DNA from: Lytechinus variegatus | Taxonomy: Eukaryota > Echinodermata > Echinoidea > Temnopleuroida > Toxopneustidae | Direction: 5' to 3' | NCBI RefSeq assembly: GCF_018143015.1 | Contig: NC_054758.1 | Span: forward strand, 19,642,501-19,706,500 | Length of the DNA: 64,000 nt | Shown here: piece after piece, positions 12,066 through 23,200 of the stretch | Layout: the number at the start of each line of letters is the position of its first letter | Position numbering within the stretch: position 1 is the first letter of the stretch | Translations under genes and position numbers: made by a program | Notes under the pieces: model-generated | What the model was told of the DNA's origin: nothing | The model's input: the letters and a program-made list of their open reading frames with translations, nothing else | Databases searched by the model: none

Positions 12066-12395
12066 TCATTCACTGGCGTACCTTGGATTTTCCAAAGGGG
12101 GGGGGGTGCAAATTCTTTATTTGACAAGTAAAAAAAAGTCTTCAACCGCACATCAATAAAGTATTTCTTACCAGAAAATAATTGACTAGCAAAAAAAATG
12201 TCTTCAGGTTCAAAGGAGGGGACACACGTCGGTTTTCATTGCATTTTACATTACAAAGGATTGGGCTTCTCAAGGGGGGGGGGTATCACGTCCTGGATCA
12301 GTTGTGACTGACTCGTTAGGGGGGGCAGGGATACGTCCCCTGCGTGAGTTGTGACTCGTCGGGGGAGGGGGCAGGACCTTCCAAAGTCACTAGTA
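12066..12395. repeat. G-run dispersed repeat
   Basis: Several 8-10 base G runs (near 12100, 12280, 12320 and 12362) lie between similar phrases: TTGACAAGTAAAAAAAAGTC against TTGACTAGCAAAAAAAATGTC, and two copies of an AGTTGTGACT block. It looks like a degenerate dispersed repeat with internal duplications. The ends were not defined. Confidence 0.45.
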
Positions 12396-12686
12396 TAATT
12401 GAATAAGAAATTGAGATTTGATTGTTTAGAAAATATCACGATTTATGTGGATACCGTGGTCTTCCCTTCCTTTCATGATCAAAATTAAAAATGTAAATAA
12501 CGATTGAATTTAATTTAATGAAGATCAAACATTACTTCATTACCATAGCTAACAATGGCTAAAGAAAACATAATCGGACTTTCCGGTAAATTTTTCAACA
12601 CACTGATATTGTCTAGGTTTATAGAGAGGATTTGCCAAAAAAAAACACGTTTACCGATGTAAATCGAATTCAAAGTTACGTCTCAC

Positions 12687-12925
12687 CTGGTTTGTGGCAT
12701 CTGACGTATACTTGGTAAGTTTTCGTAGATAATCTGTCGGGCCGGAGATGTGAAACCCGTAAGCAAAGATGAACACTATTACCGTAGTGATCGAGATGGC
12801 ATAGTGAAAGACATCCCACTCTAATGTTCACTGTGTCAAAGCTGATGATGAGCTAATTTGATTTGACTCCTAAGACTTTGTATACTTATCACATTAAAGT
12901 GCAGTTTATCCCAAGTGCCGTCTGA
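12687..12925 (-). other. Donor module 1 (left of gene A)
   Basis: On the minus strand the module ends ATGCCACAAACCAG|GTGAGACG with the exon-like side ending at 12687. The CAY-coding core (TTTGCTTACGGG) is present, but the start codon is ACG and the conserved Cys is Phe. From there a frame runs open to the donor, with a hydrophobic start (TVIVFIFAYGF) unlike the other copies. The upstream half includes the CAGACGGCACTTGG block near 12910-12925, shared with modules 4 and 5. It lies 5.8 kb beyond the 3' end of gene A, so it would serve a gene further left, or it is a relic. Confidence 0.55.
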
Positions 12926-13960
12926 AAAAAAATTGACAATTTTTTTGTTTCTCTTTTTTTCATTTGCCAGTTTTCTTATGTAAATGTCTCTTTCTTTTCC
13001 CTCTTACCCCATCTCCGTGTTACTTGAAATCTGAAAATAAAAACACATAGGCCTAGTCGCAGACAATATTTTAGTTTCCCAAAGGAGAATTAATAACCGT
13101 TTCACCCATCGGTCAAATGTGTATTTTTTCTAATGCCGCATTTCGCTTATTCACGAAAACATGTAGACAGTTCTCATATGAGCTTTTTGAAACATTTATA
13201 ACATACATCACTTTTATATATAGATCGCAAGTCAAGTAAACTTGTTTTAAGAAGTGTGCATTAACATGATTAACCATGATTTTCTCACTTTTATCAAAGC
13301 TTTGTGACGTTAAGGATTCATGTAAATAAATGAAAAAAAAGATTTTTTTTTCGGGGAAAATGTGCGTCCCAGAAAAAAAAGGAAGTCGGGATTCCCATGC
13401 ATTTTTTCCTTAAAAAGCAAATAAACTATGATATCTCATTTACGTAATCATATATTTCAATAATTCTTCTGTGATTTTGTACCTAATATGAGACAACTAA
13501 TTTTCGCATTAATGAGCAAGAGGATTTTGAAAGTTTAATAGCAAAACCTGATTGCGCAGAAAAAAATTACAAAATTGGTTCGTGATACGACGACTGTTCT
13601 TATTCGACGATTGCTTCATCAGCATATATTTTGTATTCTTTGTTAAGATTCTCTCATTGATACCTGAAATGAGAGTGGATTCAGATTCGCAACGCGAGTT
13701 CCTGCACAAATCGTTTCTGGTATGCCTTAATATTCATTGTTTGTAATCTGCCATGCGTGAACGAATTGCTAAGCTGTTGCTTTCACATCAGAAATGCGAT
13801 TCTACTCTTGCCATGAGTATGGAATTTATAGTAAAAACATATTTGATAATTGTGAAATCTATCACTCAAAACGGGTTTCCCTTTTAGTGGGGCACACTGT
13901 ATAAAGAGTGGATCGAGTCGTTGTCAATATCCAACTGCTGTTTGCAAGAATGACGTCTAC
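12926..13960. other. Spacer; contains a segment shared with 55866-55960
   Basis: Mostly AT-rich. The part at about 13810-13905 (GATAATTGTGAAATCTATC, then AACGGGTTTCCCTTTTAGTG) aligns with 55866-55960 left of gene C. It therefore belongs to the ancestral flank of the duplicated receptor unit or is a shared repeat. No gene was seen. Confidence 0.45.
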
Positions 13961-14850
13961 TCATGCCTGAATACCGATCAGGTCCGAATCGGAGCCGAAT
14001 GCCTGCATCATGTGGTAAATCATACAGCTGATTTTTTAAAAGGAAACTGTACCCTTCTCCAACACAGTGATATTAATATAACACAGGCTTCAATGATGAA
14101 TATTTGAATATGTTTGTAACTTCCACGTGAATGTGGATTAATCCCATGTGAGACATAACTAAGATGAGTTTATATCCTCGCTGAATTAACGATGAAGCGG
14201 GAACCATGCTGGTGCTATTCTGATCGAGCTGGGGTTACATCAAAACCGAATTCTCCAGAATAATTTTGAACCGATTCTGCTCGAATATGGCCTGAGTCGG
14301 ATGGATTCGGTGGGTGTGGAACCTATTTGTCTCTGGTTCGGGGAGCTCCCCGAATAGAGTCGAACGGGTCCAGAATAGGTTCAGATTCAGCACAGGATCG
14401 TCAAGAAATGTCCCGAACCAATTTTGGTAATTACCAATAAAGCAGAATGCCACCTGAAAAGTGGCATTAATCTAGCCAAAGGTGACCAGAATCCATCCGA
14501 ATGTGACCTTATTGCTCCGCTTACAGCCGAATGACGATCCTAATGTTGACCCGAATCCTAATGTTACGCCTCTAATGATACGAATAGGTCCGAATGCCCC
14601 CTGTAATCCATCCGAATGCCCCTCGAATACGTCCCAAATGGGGCCCGAATAAAATTTGTTGTCAAATTCGGGAGTATTTTGGATGGCTTTCAGCTGGTTT
14701 TGAAACATTTCAAAACGAGCCAAAATTCCTCCGCGAATATTTCCAAATCCCTCCCAAATTTTCTCGCATTCGCGGAGGGAGAACAGAACACTCCCGAAAC
14801 CATCCTAATACGTGTATTCGGATGGCTTTGCAGCTTTGCACCCTAGTTTC
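13961..14850. repeat. CCGAAT-rich degenerate repeat
   Basis: The hexamer CCGAAT, or its complement ATTCGG, recurs many times (for example 13985, 14248, 14350, 14500, 14527, 14552, 14590, 14608, 14646), spaced unevenly. Longer phrases such as CCGAATG-CCC-T recur on both strands. I cannot define a unit length or ends. It may be a decayed satellite or a transposon built of short motifs. Confidence 0.5.
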
Positions 14851-15218
14851 AATTTCAGACGGCAAGTGTGCTGTAGTCTGACAATTTCGAAAAACGATCG
14901 AAGACTAGAAATTTAATTTCAAAATATATTGCTCTCGATTGGAAACGTCTCAAGAAGTGAGTCTTTGCCAACCAGGGAAAGTAAACATTTCGTTTTCTCA
15001 CATTAGGCCTTTTTCTGTAAGGTTTTAAATTGTGGGAAAATAATCGCTTTCGCGGGCATCTTAATCTTCACTGCCATATGACCGTTTGACTTCTACCAGA
15101 CCTGCGTAATGATCAGGTTTTTTCTTTGTTAATACAGAAGTGTTTGGAAGTTTGTTAAAGTCTGATAATTAATGCTTAATAACCGCTTGTTCCAACCACC
15201 ACTTTTGGCCAATACTCT

Positions 15219-15538
15219 ATGGCCCGTATTCCTGAAGTCGGGTTTAACTTAAACTCAAATCTAAAGTGGTTGTTTAAGTATGGATAGCCAATTGTTACAT
15301 AAATCACTAACAGTAGAGATATAATATTTCAGCTCGTTTGGCTCTCAAATCATTCATAATTGTGTACGAAGTATGAACAGATTATTGTCTGCACCATTGA
15401 TCAGTGAATCAGGAAAGAGCACAGTTAACATTAGAAACATACACCTTAATAAAAATTTTGACACTTTTGGCTTCCCATAATATTAGTACAGAGTTAAACC
15501 ACGGTATAAGTTAAACCTTACTCTAGAATACGGGCCAT
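15219..15538. mobile_element. MITE with ATGGCCCGTATTC terminal inverted repeats
   Basis: The element begins ATGGCCCGTATTC and ends GAATACGGGCCAT. The inversion continues inward through GTTTAACTTAAAC against its partner near 15505. It is about 320 bases with no coding content, so it is a non-autonomous DNA transposon. The family was not named. Confidence 0.75.
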
Positions 15539-15680
15539 TTTGTCTAAATGCTATTTGAGCATTATGCCTAGACGGTAATTTCCACTGTGTCTGCACTTTT
15601 TAAATCATGAAAAAGCAGGTGACGTTTAGACAAAGACTATAAAACCGTACAAAATATAACAGCCTATCTGCACGCATACA

Positions 15681-15962
15681 TACACTGTTAAAAAAACCGT
15701 GATTTTACAGAAAATAAACAGAAGATTTTGCAGAAAGCAATAACAGAATCATTCTGTAAATTCATAAAACAGGAATTTTTCTGCAATTTAACATAACAGG
15801 TCTGTTAAAAAAAGGGGAAAATGGTGTTTTATTCAAGGAAATTTGTAAGATTCCATACACCAAATTCCTGTAAGATTACGCAATTCAATAAGATTACAGA
15901 TGATCTCGAGACTCTGCTGCAGGAACTTCTTTTATTTTAAGGATAAATTTTCTAACAGTGTA
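15681..15962. mobile_element. MITE with TACACTGTTA ends
   Basis: TACACTGTTA at the left is matched by TAACAGTGTA at the right, about 282 bases apart. The inside is rich in ACAG/CTGT phrases (TTTACAGAAAA, TCTGTAAA, ACAGGTCTGTTA). No coding content. Confidence 0.65.
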
Positions 15963-16240
15963 GGACAAAATGGCACATGGGCTAAGTGGTGATTAGATTA
16001 GACCAACTGGTTAGGAGACGAACTAGAATTCGACCATGTCGCATGAGACCACACACAAAATACATAGGGTGTGGACCCAATTGGCAGTTTACTAGGTTTA
16101 CTAACTGGAATGGTGAACAACACCTTATTTTCCTGAGGATTGGCCCTTCTTTTTAAAAATAAATTTTCCCAAATTACAGTATGAATTTGGTGAGATGATT
16201 CTACGCTACTCTATTAAAAATGAGGGTCTAGGATTACAAC
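15963..16240. other. Spacer, nothing recognised
   Basis: A short AT-rich stretch with no gene or clear repeat. Confidence 0.4.
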
Positions 16241-17900
16241 ACACGACCAAATATGAAGACGTATATCATTTTTTCTATTACTTCATTTTATTTTGTGTTA
16301 CATGAAGAATACACATATTTTAGCTTAAAACCGTATCCATCATTAACAACTAAGTCAATCAGGTTTACACTGAATCCATGCGTTCTTTTCTGTGTATTTC
16401 ATTATTTTCTGCTTACTTTGTCTTACTACCATAGTTCATAATTTCTGACTAAATTATTTGTTATTTGGGAAAGAAAGTGCAAAAAGAGTTTATAACCATC
16501 TGTTCTTACGATGGGATCAGATTATGAAAAATAATGAAGTGCATTTGGATAATATATATATAAATAATTAGAGTACACATAGACTACACATTCTCTTTTG
16601 GATGACACTGTTGTACCAAAGCTCGAAAGCACTTATATCTAGGGAAAATATCAATCGTTATGGCAACGATCACGGTTTACTTTGCAGGTCTACATGTAGT
16701 AACATAAATTACTGTGATCATGACTCCAAATAAGAATTTTGCCACTGTGACATAGCACATGAAGTAGAAAATGTTAATAACACTTATAATAATTAAATGT
16801 TCTAACATATCCCATTCACCGATTCTTACACAAGAATAGAATAAACTAACAATCAAAATGAAGTATTCAACTGTTCTCGCCTTCAAAATCGTAACCAGAA
16901 TAGTAAAAGTATGGTTGCTTTTGAGAAATAAAGTCCAGGATATTCACAGTCTCCATTTTGGGGTGCATTTTTTTGCAACTTTGAACAAGTATTATACAGA
17001 CCTACCTTGCAGCTCTGGCATTGTTAATTTGACTTTAAATGGACCCCTCTTTCCCTATATTTCTTTTCTTTTTATGTTCCTTCGTTGTGTCCTCATCACA
17101 TCTGATCATTTCATCGTTTTAGTTAAGTGTACATTAAAATGTTTCTTTTTCGATACATGAATATTTCAATTATATCAAGTGAATAAATGAATGAATTTTA
17201 ATATTGTGAATAATACAATTGCCAAGACTGCAAATCTTCCAAACAAAATCATGTGTCAGTTCCTTATCTGATTTCCAAGGATAGCAAACAGTGGCATAAT
17301 TAGTATACCATATAAGCACTTAGTAATTCAGGATTTACTAAAAGCCAAAGATAATCCGAATATTAAATAAGACATTACTTGTTTAAATATACATTTGAAA
17401 AAAACCCTCAATACAAATATGAATGATTATAAATTTCATCTTTGATTCACATTCAAGAATGAATTTATAATCCAAAATGTCATGTCAAACAAGAATATTT
17501 TTTTTTTCTTTTTTAATGTAAGTATAACATTATACGTTATGGATATAACTTTTATCATTGTTTTTGGCACAACTACAATGTGGCAGCCAAAACATGACAA
17601 CTCTGTGTAAATATTAATAGCTTCCTTTCACCCTCGTGATTTTAACTAGATAAAACCAAGGAGGCTGATATATTAATCTGTTAACTTAGTTGCAGTATTA
17701 ATGGTGCCAATGTTTATTTCACTAATCCGGCAAGCATGCTTACAGTAAGGGAACATAAAATTATAATCATTTGATACCCAAGTCACAACAATCAATTCAA
17801 ATATTTGAGGATTGTTATCCGTATTTTCACACAATTATTTATTTAATTCTTTTCATAAAAGTATTTTAATAGAATCAATTCTTGACCTGGTGTATTTTTT
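16241..17900. other. 3' flank of gene A, duplicated at about 54.6-56.4 kb
   Basis: AT-rich and without a credible gene. Several phrases recur in order left of gene C: TTTTATTTTGTGTTACATGAAGA (near 16287) against near 54711, TATTGTGAATAATACAATT against near 55714, and TTGTTATCCGTATTTTCACAC against near 56315. A TTTATT at 17838-17843 would be AATAAA on the minus strand and could be gene A's polyadenylation signal displaced by the MITE at 17901-18265. Confidence 0.5.
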
Positions 17901-18265
17901 TATAAAGTTGTTCGTAAGTCATGAGCTACAGTGAGAACGACTGGTGATCCTTTCTATGATATTCAACATTAAATGTTCATTGTTGGTTATTCAGTGCGGA
18001 AGGTTCACCAGTCGTTCTTAAAGGCATGGTCACACCGCCCAAGCGTTGTTGGAGCGGTCGTGGAGCGCAGAGAAAAAAATCATCACCGCTCGCTCCCGTT
18101 CACCATTTTCGATTTCGATTGTTTTTATTTTGTTTTCGATTTTTTACTTTCCCCCAATTTTGTGAGCGAAATTCGACCCCTCTCCCTACCGCTCCACGAC
18201 CGCTCCAACAACGCTCGGGCGGTGTGACCAGGCATTCACGAAAGGCTTTACGAAACGGCCCCAGT
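17901..18265. mobile_element. MITE of the GTTCGTAAGT type, split by another MITE
   Basis: The left part carries GTTGTTCGTAAGT and GAACGACTGGTGA, mirrored by TTCACCAGTCGTTCTTAAAG and TTACGAAACGGCCCC at the right. A related copy lies at 44452-44586. A second MITE (18028-18229) sits inside. It lies between gene A's stop and its likely polyadenylation region and is absent beside gene C, so it arrived after the A/C duplication. Confidence 0.6.
18028..18229. mobile_element. MITE with GGTCACACCGCCC ends and AGGCAT target duplication
   Basis: Terminal inverted repeats of about 40 bases (GGTCACACCGCCC, then GTTGTTGGAGCGGTCGTGGAG) enclose a 200-base element. The host hexamer AGGCAT flanks both sides (18022-18027 and 18230-18235). 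It is well preserved and so fairly recent, inserted within another MITE. Confidence 0.85.
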
Positions 18266-18458
18266 TATCCTTAAAGCATGTTAAGAATGATAACTGGTTG
18301 AGAATTGGGCTTGAGAATTGGGCTTGAGAATTGGGCTTCTTAGCCATGGGTGGAATAACTATATAACTCATACCATTCAACATCATATATTCCATTCGAC
18401 AGTTCTGCTTTATAGTGGCGGTTCCGGTTTCTACTCTCCTAAAACAAAATAACGTCAA

Positions 18459-18630
18459 TTACATCGGTTTTTCGTAGGTCTCATATCCCTGTGGAATGCT
18501 GCTTGGTTTCAAGTATGGTTCGGTATACAGTGACTTTTCTCCCACAAGGTAATCTGCGTATCCTCCAGGAACATCCGGGAGTGGTCCTCGGTCGGCGTTT
18601 TTATCATCTTTAGCTGATCCAGAGTGCCAC
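18459..18630 (-). CDS. Gene A exon 5: cytoplasmic tail and stop
   Basis: The acceptor is at 18631 (TGACAG|G). The exon enters in phase 2 and encodes WHSGSAKDDKN, then GPLPDVPGGYADYL, SLYTEPYLKP and GYETYEKPM, then TAA at 18459-18461. Six tyrosines occur. YTEP and YLKP fit the YxxP form bound by Crk-type SH2 domains when phosphorylated (family knowledge; binding is not shown here). The protein is identical to gene C's tail; the three nucleotide differences are silent. Confidence 0.88.
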
Positions 18631-21600
18631 CTGTCATTGAGACGTCAAAAATAAGAAAACAAATGTTTCATATCGTGACGAATATGTACAGTGTAAGGAA
18701 TAATTCACTACATATTGTGAAGTACTGATAACATTGATGTGAACACAAAGCCATTTTCCGAACTTGTTAAGTAGTCAAGAGATGGGATGCAAGATAGTGC
18801 AATTAAGAGCTGAAAATCCAACCAAAAAGAACGGTGTATGACAACGTTGCACGAAGAGTTGGTGTAAGTTAATGTATTCAGAGCATCTGCTGATCCAGAG
18901 TGTCATCTGTCGAAGAAGAATTCACAACATATTCGTATACCTTTGATACGACGATAACGGCATAATTGATAACCGGATGGGATAGATGAGATATTGGTGG
19001 CAAAACAAATGTATTTATAATAATTGTGAAATGAAAGAAGGGTCGGGTAAACAGTCACTCGCTCACCACAAAGAAGATATGCAACAGCCATCATATCCTT
19101 GCGAGTTGAAAACGGAAACAGTTTCCAAGCACAAAGGAAAAAATGGTTTCACCAAGGCACCACGGGTTCATGCTTGCGGCAAAGATTGTTGACGTATTTT
19201 GCAAATCTTGTGTTTTTTTAATGATCAACATATTAATCAAAGATCAATGAACTTAAATACCAAACCTCTTGATTAAGCATAAATTAAATCAGCATCAGCT
19301 TAATGTGATAGTCGATTAACGTTTTGAATATATTCTAGCAAAAGACTTCAGTCGGAATAGATCTACTAACAAGTGATTAAGACCAAAAGGGGGGGGGGGT
19401 ATTCATTTTTTACATTTTCATCGCTAGTTGGATGTTTGACCATCTCGACAACCTAGTGGTTTTATATGCTGTACCACGTCGGTCCCGGGTTCTACAGAGC
19501 CAAAAAAAATCAATTATGATGGTTGTTCCCAAGCGTTCTTCTTACCCTTTGAAAGAGATGGAGAAGGCCACCATGGACATCAGTACTAGGACAAACATGA
19601 TCACAGCTGCTACTAGAAGACCAGTAGTTATCAAATCTCGTCCGTGCCACTTTTCTACAGGCTTTTCTCCAACTCTCCCTGCATAGAAATTGGCAAGAAG
19701 TATTTTCATGTCACATTGTAATTTACATTTGTTAATGAACAGGTGAACGTACGATATAAAAAAAAAATGTTTAATTTCTTTGATTTTTTTTTACAACTTG
19801 GCCATTTCCCTAAACCAATTTAGTGCATCAATGCAAAGTGGCTGATTAATTATTTAGGACAAAATGAAGCTTGATAAAAGTACCACACTATACACACACA
19901 CATACACATATATATACATACATGTAAAATGCTGCAAATACTTTAGTCTGATCAGTGTGGAATTTATACTCACCTGCTGTATCAGCGGAAGATAAAGGTT
20001 GAGAGACAGGGCAGCGAATTTCTGGTCCGCGCCATTGACCATCTTTGTGGCATTCCCAAAGAATGGAATCAGGGGATGTATTACATGTGATGTTAACCAC
20101 CTCGTCGACCTTGTAATGAGACCTGTAGGTGTCCAGCGATGAAACGGCGGGTATGATTGGTTGGTTGCAGTCTGTTGATCGTAGAACAGCCACAAATTAC
20201 GAATAAATAAATAATACAGAAAATGGGTCCCCGAACTAACTTGGAGGTAATCATGAGAAGTCGCCTAGGTATTTAAGAATTTTTTTTTTATTTATACTTG
20301 TTTTACATTTGATGTAGATTGCAAACCTGTAGAATTCTCTTCCACAGAGTTTGAAAGCCCAGACTTCGGTGACCACCTTCAGAGCAAACTGAAAACATAC
20401 CTGCCTACATGTAAGAGTGTTTTCTGATAGACATCGACTTATTGTTCAAACATGTATTACATGTAAATTGTTTTAGTTGTTGTTCTTCCCTGAAGCAGCT
20501 TCAGCATCTAATCAAGATGTAAAGTGCGCTATATACAAGTCTTATTATTATCATTATTATATGTATTATATCATTATATTTAAATTCATCGGGTAAAAAG
20601 AAAGGGGAAAACCGATCCCAGTGGTTTCATGAGATGCCAACACCTTTAAGACATAAAGATAATTTATATGAATATACCTAATATATTACACAATATAATG
20701 TAGACTGTGATATGTCAATATGCAATTACCTATGGTGGGGTTTGGGCAGACAATATTCTGTCCGATCCATATTCCGTCAGAACATTCCAAAGGGTACCAT
20801 CCAGAACCCTCGTTACATGTCACGTTGATATTGTCACCTTCTTTGTATGAGAGACGTGGGTTCTGATTGGTTGAGTGAGGTGGTACGGCTGGGGCACTGC
20901 AGTAGGCGTGGCGGGGAGCGGTTACTGCAACGAAATCAATAAACGAGTAGCATAATTACAAAAGGATCCAAAATTAAGATTGATTAGAAATATTGCCGGT
21001 ACATTACATGCCGACGTACATGTATTTAGAAGAAAGCCCCCAACTTGAAATTAAAAATAGCAATCATGCAAGGAGTATCTTTTTTTTCTCAGAGGTTTAT
21101 TTTGATATGATTTTTTTTAAATCAAACACGGTAAAAAAGCCGTCGATCAGCCAATGGCTGGTTTTTAGAGATGCATTGCAATATACAATCAATAAAAAGA
21201 ATAACAAATCATAACAAAGTAAAATAAGTGAAACAACACCTATATTTAAAAAGAGGGTTATATACCTAAAAGAGTTTCAGCTTTTCTATTTAACACGTAT
21301 ATGAAATATAAGATTTAAAGGGGAAGTTCACCCTGAAGAAAACTTTGTTGTAAAAATAGCAGAAAAAATAGTAAAAGATATTGGTGAAGGTTTGAGGAAA
21401 ATCCGTTAAAGAGTAAGAAAGCTATGAGAGTTCAAAGTTTTGGATTTGTGACGTCATAAACGAGCAGCTGCCCCGTGTGTTATGTAATAAAAAATGCATG
21501 AATTTCAAATTTTGAGTGGCTCCTAATGACTTAATTTTGTTTTCTATTCATGATCGGGTGTGAAGTGATTTGTATATTGACATACAAAAGGTACAGTGAA

Positions 21601-22238
21601 AACCAATTTCAATTTTCTAAGAAAATGACTTTTCATTGATTTTTTACCATTCGCTATGGAGGAATGCTGCTCGCATATGACGTCACAAATCAAATAATTG
21701 AAATTCTAATAAGTTTTTAATTATTTGATGAATTTTTCTCAAACCTTCGGCAATATTTTTTATTAATTTTTCTGCTATTTTTACAATAAACTTTTTGTCA
21801 GGGTGAACTTCCCCTTTAAATGACATTAAACTAAAAAGTAAAATAGTGCACATAATCATGTATATGTAAAAAAAAATGATAATATCTGTATTCCCATAAA
21901 TATTGGAGTGGATACCAACAATACATTTGTATAATGGTAGCAGTGGTGGTAGAAGTAGCAGTAGTAGTAGTAATAATAATAATGATAATACTAATAATGA
22001 TTATAACAGTGATCAAATGATTACATGTACAATAATAATAAATCGCCAATACCTGCAGCGGGACTTGGACAGGAAACGACAGGTCCGCTCCACAAGCCTT
22101 TGTTATGACATTGAAGAGTAAAGTAAGCATCACTTGCATCACACGTCACATTAATTCTGTCACCGAATGCATAGTTGAGACGAAGATGTTCCACCGATGC
22201 ATCGTGAGGAATGTATGGAGCGCTGCAATTAATAGCTC
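18459..22238 (-). CDS. Receptor gene A: three CCP domains, membrane segment, tyrosine-rich tail
   Basis: Five exons on the minus strand: 22053-22238, 20730-20924, 19974-20171, 19546-19678 and 18459-18630 (with stop). With one base from an unseen upstream exon they give 295 codons including the stop. Each CCP has four cysteines and the conserved Trp, with an N-glycosylation site (N-V-T or N-I-T) just before Cys2. A membrane helix and a tail with six tyrosines follow, so this is a type I cell-surface protein. CCP domains bind proteins or glycans in complement regulators and many receptors; the ligand here is unknown. The leader exon was not found. Module 2 at 24.5 kb is the nearest candidate 5' exon. 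Introns hold a LINE tail and a MITE. Exon structure is confident; function is inference. Confidence 0.85.
19546..19678 (-). CDS. Gene A exon 4: juxtamembrane and transmembrane segment
   Basis: The exon starts after CTATGCAG at 19678 and ends at 19546 before GTAAGAAG. It encodes RVGEKPVEKWHGRD, then a hydrophobic helix (LITTGLLVAAVIMFVLVLMS and on), leaving phase 2. Helix length of about 23-25 residues fits a single-pass protein. It has one silent difference from gene C. Confidence 0.88.
19974..20171 (-). CDS. Gene A exon 3: third CCP/sushi domain
   Basis: The 198-base exon is phase 1-1 (CAACAG| acceptor, GCAG|GTGAGT donor). Cysteines lie in DCNQP, NITCNT, WECHKD and IRCPVS, with Trp in DGQWRGP, as the CCP fold requires. 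A glycosylation site N-I-T precedes Cys2. Three residues differ from gene C (Leu/Ile, Pro/Leu, Asn/Lys). Confidence 0.9.
20300..20580 (+). mobile_element. LINE 3' end in gene A intron 2
   Basis: On the plus strand a C-terminal LINE phrase (NSLPQSLKAQTSVTTFRAN) is followed by a GTAAAGTGCGCTATATACAAG motif and a TTATTATTATCATTATTAT tail, as in CR1/L2-group 3' ends. The same insertion sits at 58155-58440 in gene C, so it predates the duplication. Confidence 0.65.
20730..20924 (-). CDS. Gene A exon 2: second CCP/sushi domain
   Basis: The 195-base exon is phase 1-1. Cysteines lie in AYCSAP, VTCNEG, LECSDG and IVCPNP, with Trp in DGIWIGQ. A glycosylation site N-V-T precedes Cys2. One residue differs from gene C (Pro/His near the start of the exon). 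Confidence 0.9.
21314..21820. mobile_element. MITE with TTTAAAGGGGAAGTTCACCC ends
   Basis: TTTAAAGGGGAAGTTCACCC at the left is mirrored at the right. The inversion runs on for about 80 bases through TGTAAAAATAGCAGAAAAA and its complement. It is about 507 bases with no coding content. Elements with these ends are very common in echinoid DNA as I remember it. It is absent from the same intron of gene C, so it inserted after the duplication. Confidence 0.85.
21943..22010. repeat. AGT/AAT trinucleotide run
   Basis: An imperfect AGTAGTAGTAATAATAATAA run lies in the intron just downstream of gene A exon 1. The matching intron of gene C has a longer AT-rich simple repeat. Confidence 0.7.
22053..22238 (-). 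CDS. Gene A exon 1 (first seen): first CCP/sushi domain
   Basis: The 186-base exon is phase 1-1 (CTTATAG| acceptor, GCTGCAG|GTATTGG donor). Cysteines lie in INCSAP, VTCDAS, LQCHNK and VSCPSP, with Trp in GLWSGP. It enters in phase 1, so an upstream exon ending one base into a codon must exist; it is not found nearby. Its 3' end is 15 bases shorter than in gene C. Confidence 0.9.
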
Positions 22239-22679
22239 CTATAAGGAATATAATAAAAACAAAAAGGTATTGGTTTAATTTTTTTTCAATTTCATGGAAT
22301 GCGCGTGTTAAACAACATGCAAATATAAATTAAATAAACAAAGTGTCAATATTACTTCTTGGAATCCTTTCTGTTAAATCGATGTTACCCACTCCCCCCG
22401 TGACATCTGACCAATGCCATATTTCTCTTTATAATAACTTCTACTCACTGACTGTAAAATTGTATTTTTTTTCATTAAATTGTACTTTCATATTGCGCAC
22501 TGCCTTTTTTTAAGAATTGGCGATTTATTTGCTTATCAAAATGACTTTCTATTTTTTTTATTTTATAATTGATTTCATGGCCAGGAAAGTGTCCGCTTAG
22601 AAACGTTTGTAATGATCGCCTGAAAAATTAATGTCCGGATTATCATTACTGCTAGTGCTTAACATCTACGTTATTCCCT

Positions 22680-23200
22680 AACTTGTTCACGACATGTTGG
22701 AGAACACTCGCAATTGACCAAAAAAGATAATAATACAAAAAATGACAACATACAGATGTAATATAACATGCTACAAACCACTATGCCCCCAGAACACTTT
22801 TCATGAAAGGGGGAGAATATAACGCACACACACAACATATATTTCAAGGGTGATGGTATATCAAAGTTATTAAACAGTTTGGCGAGTTAAGGGGTTATGT
22901 AAGCAATTAAAAGTTATGTAAGCAATTAAAACCCATAATTCTCGAACTTGTTCAAGACATGGTGGAGAACCCTCGCAATTGACAAAAATCAACTATTGAT
23001 AACATACATACACAATATAACATACAGCACAACCACACTATATCCCCCGCACACTTTTCACGAAGGGAGCGGGTTATAACGCACACACACAACAGACATT
23101 TAGAGTGTCATGGTATATCAGACTTTATTTTAGCAAAACAGTCTGGTGAGTTAAAGTTGATATAAGACGCAAATAAAAATCCATAAATTTGGTATCGAAG
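22680..23200. repeat. Two-copy tandem repeat, period about 266
   Basis: The phrase ACTTGTTCACGACATGTTGG at 22681 recurs at 22946. Both copies continue through GAGAAC-CTCGCAATTGAC, a CACACACAACA block and a TCATGGTATATCA block. A single related fragment is at about 60303-60400 right of gene C, so the tandem step came after the A/C split, or a unit was lost. Confidence 0.7.

Noticed and set aside
16253-17160. Hydrophobic small frames downstream of gene A.
   Set aside because: They fall in AT-rich duplicated flank, and the frames are not kept in the matching region left of gene C.
22680-23200. CRISPR-like or other prokaryotic repeat array.
   Set aside because: Only two long diverged units exist, and the window is plainly eukaryotic (introns, LINEs, SINEs).
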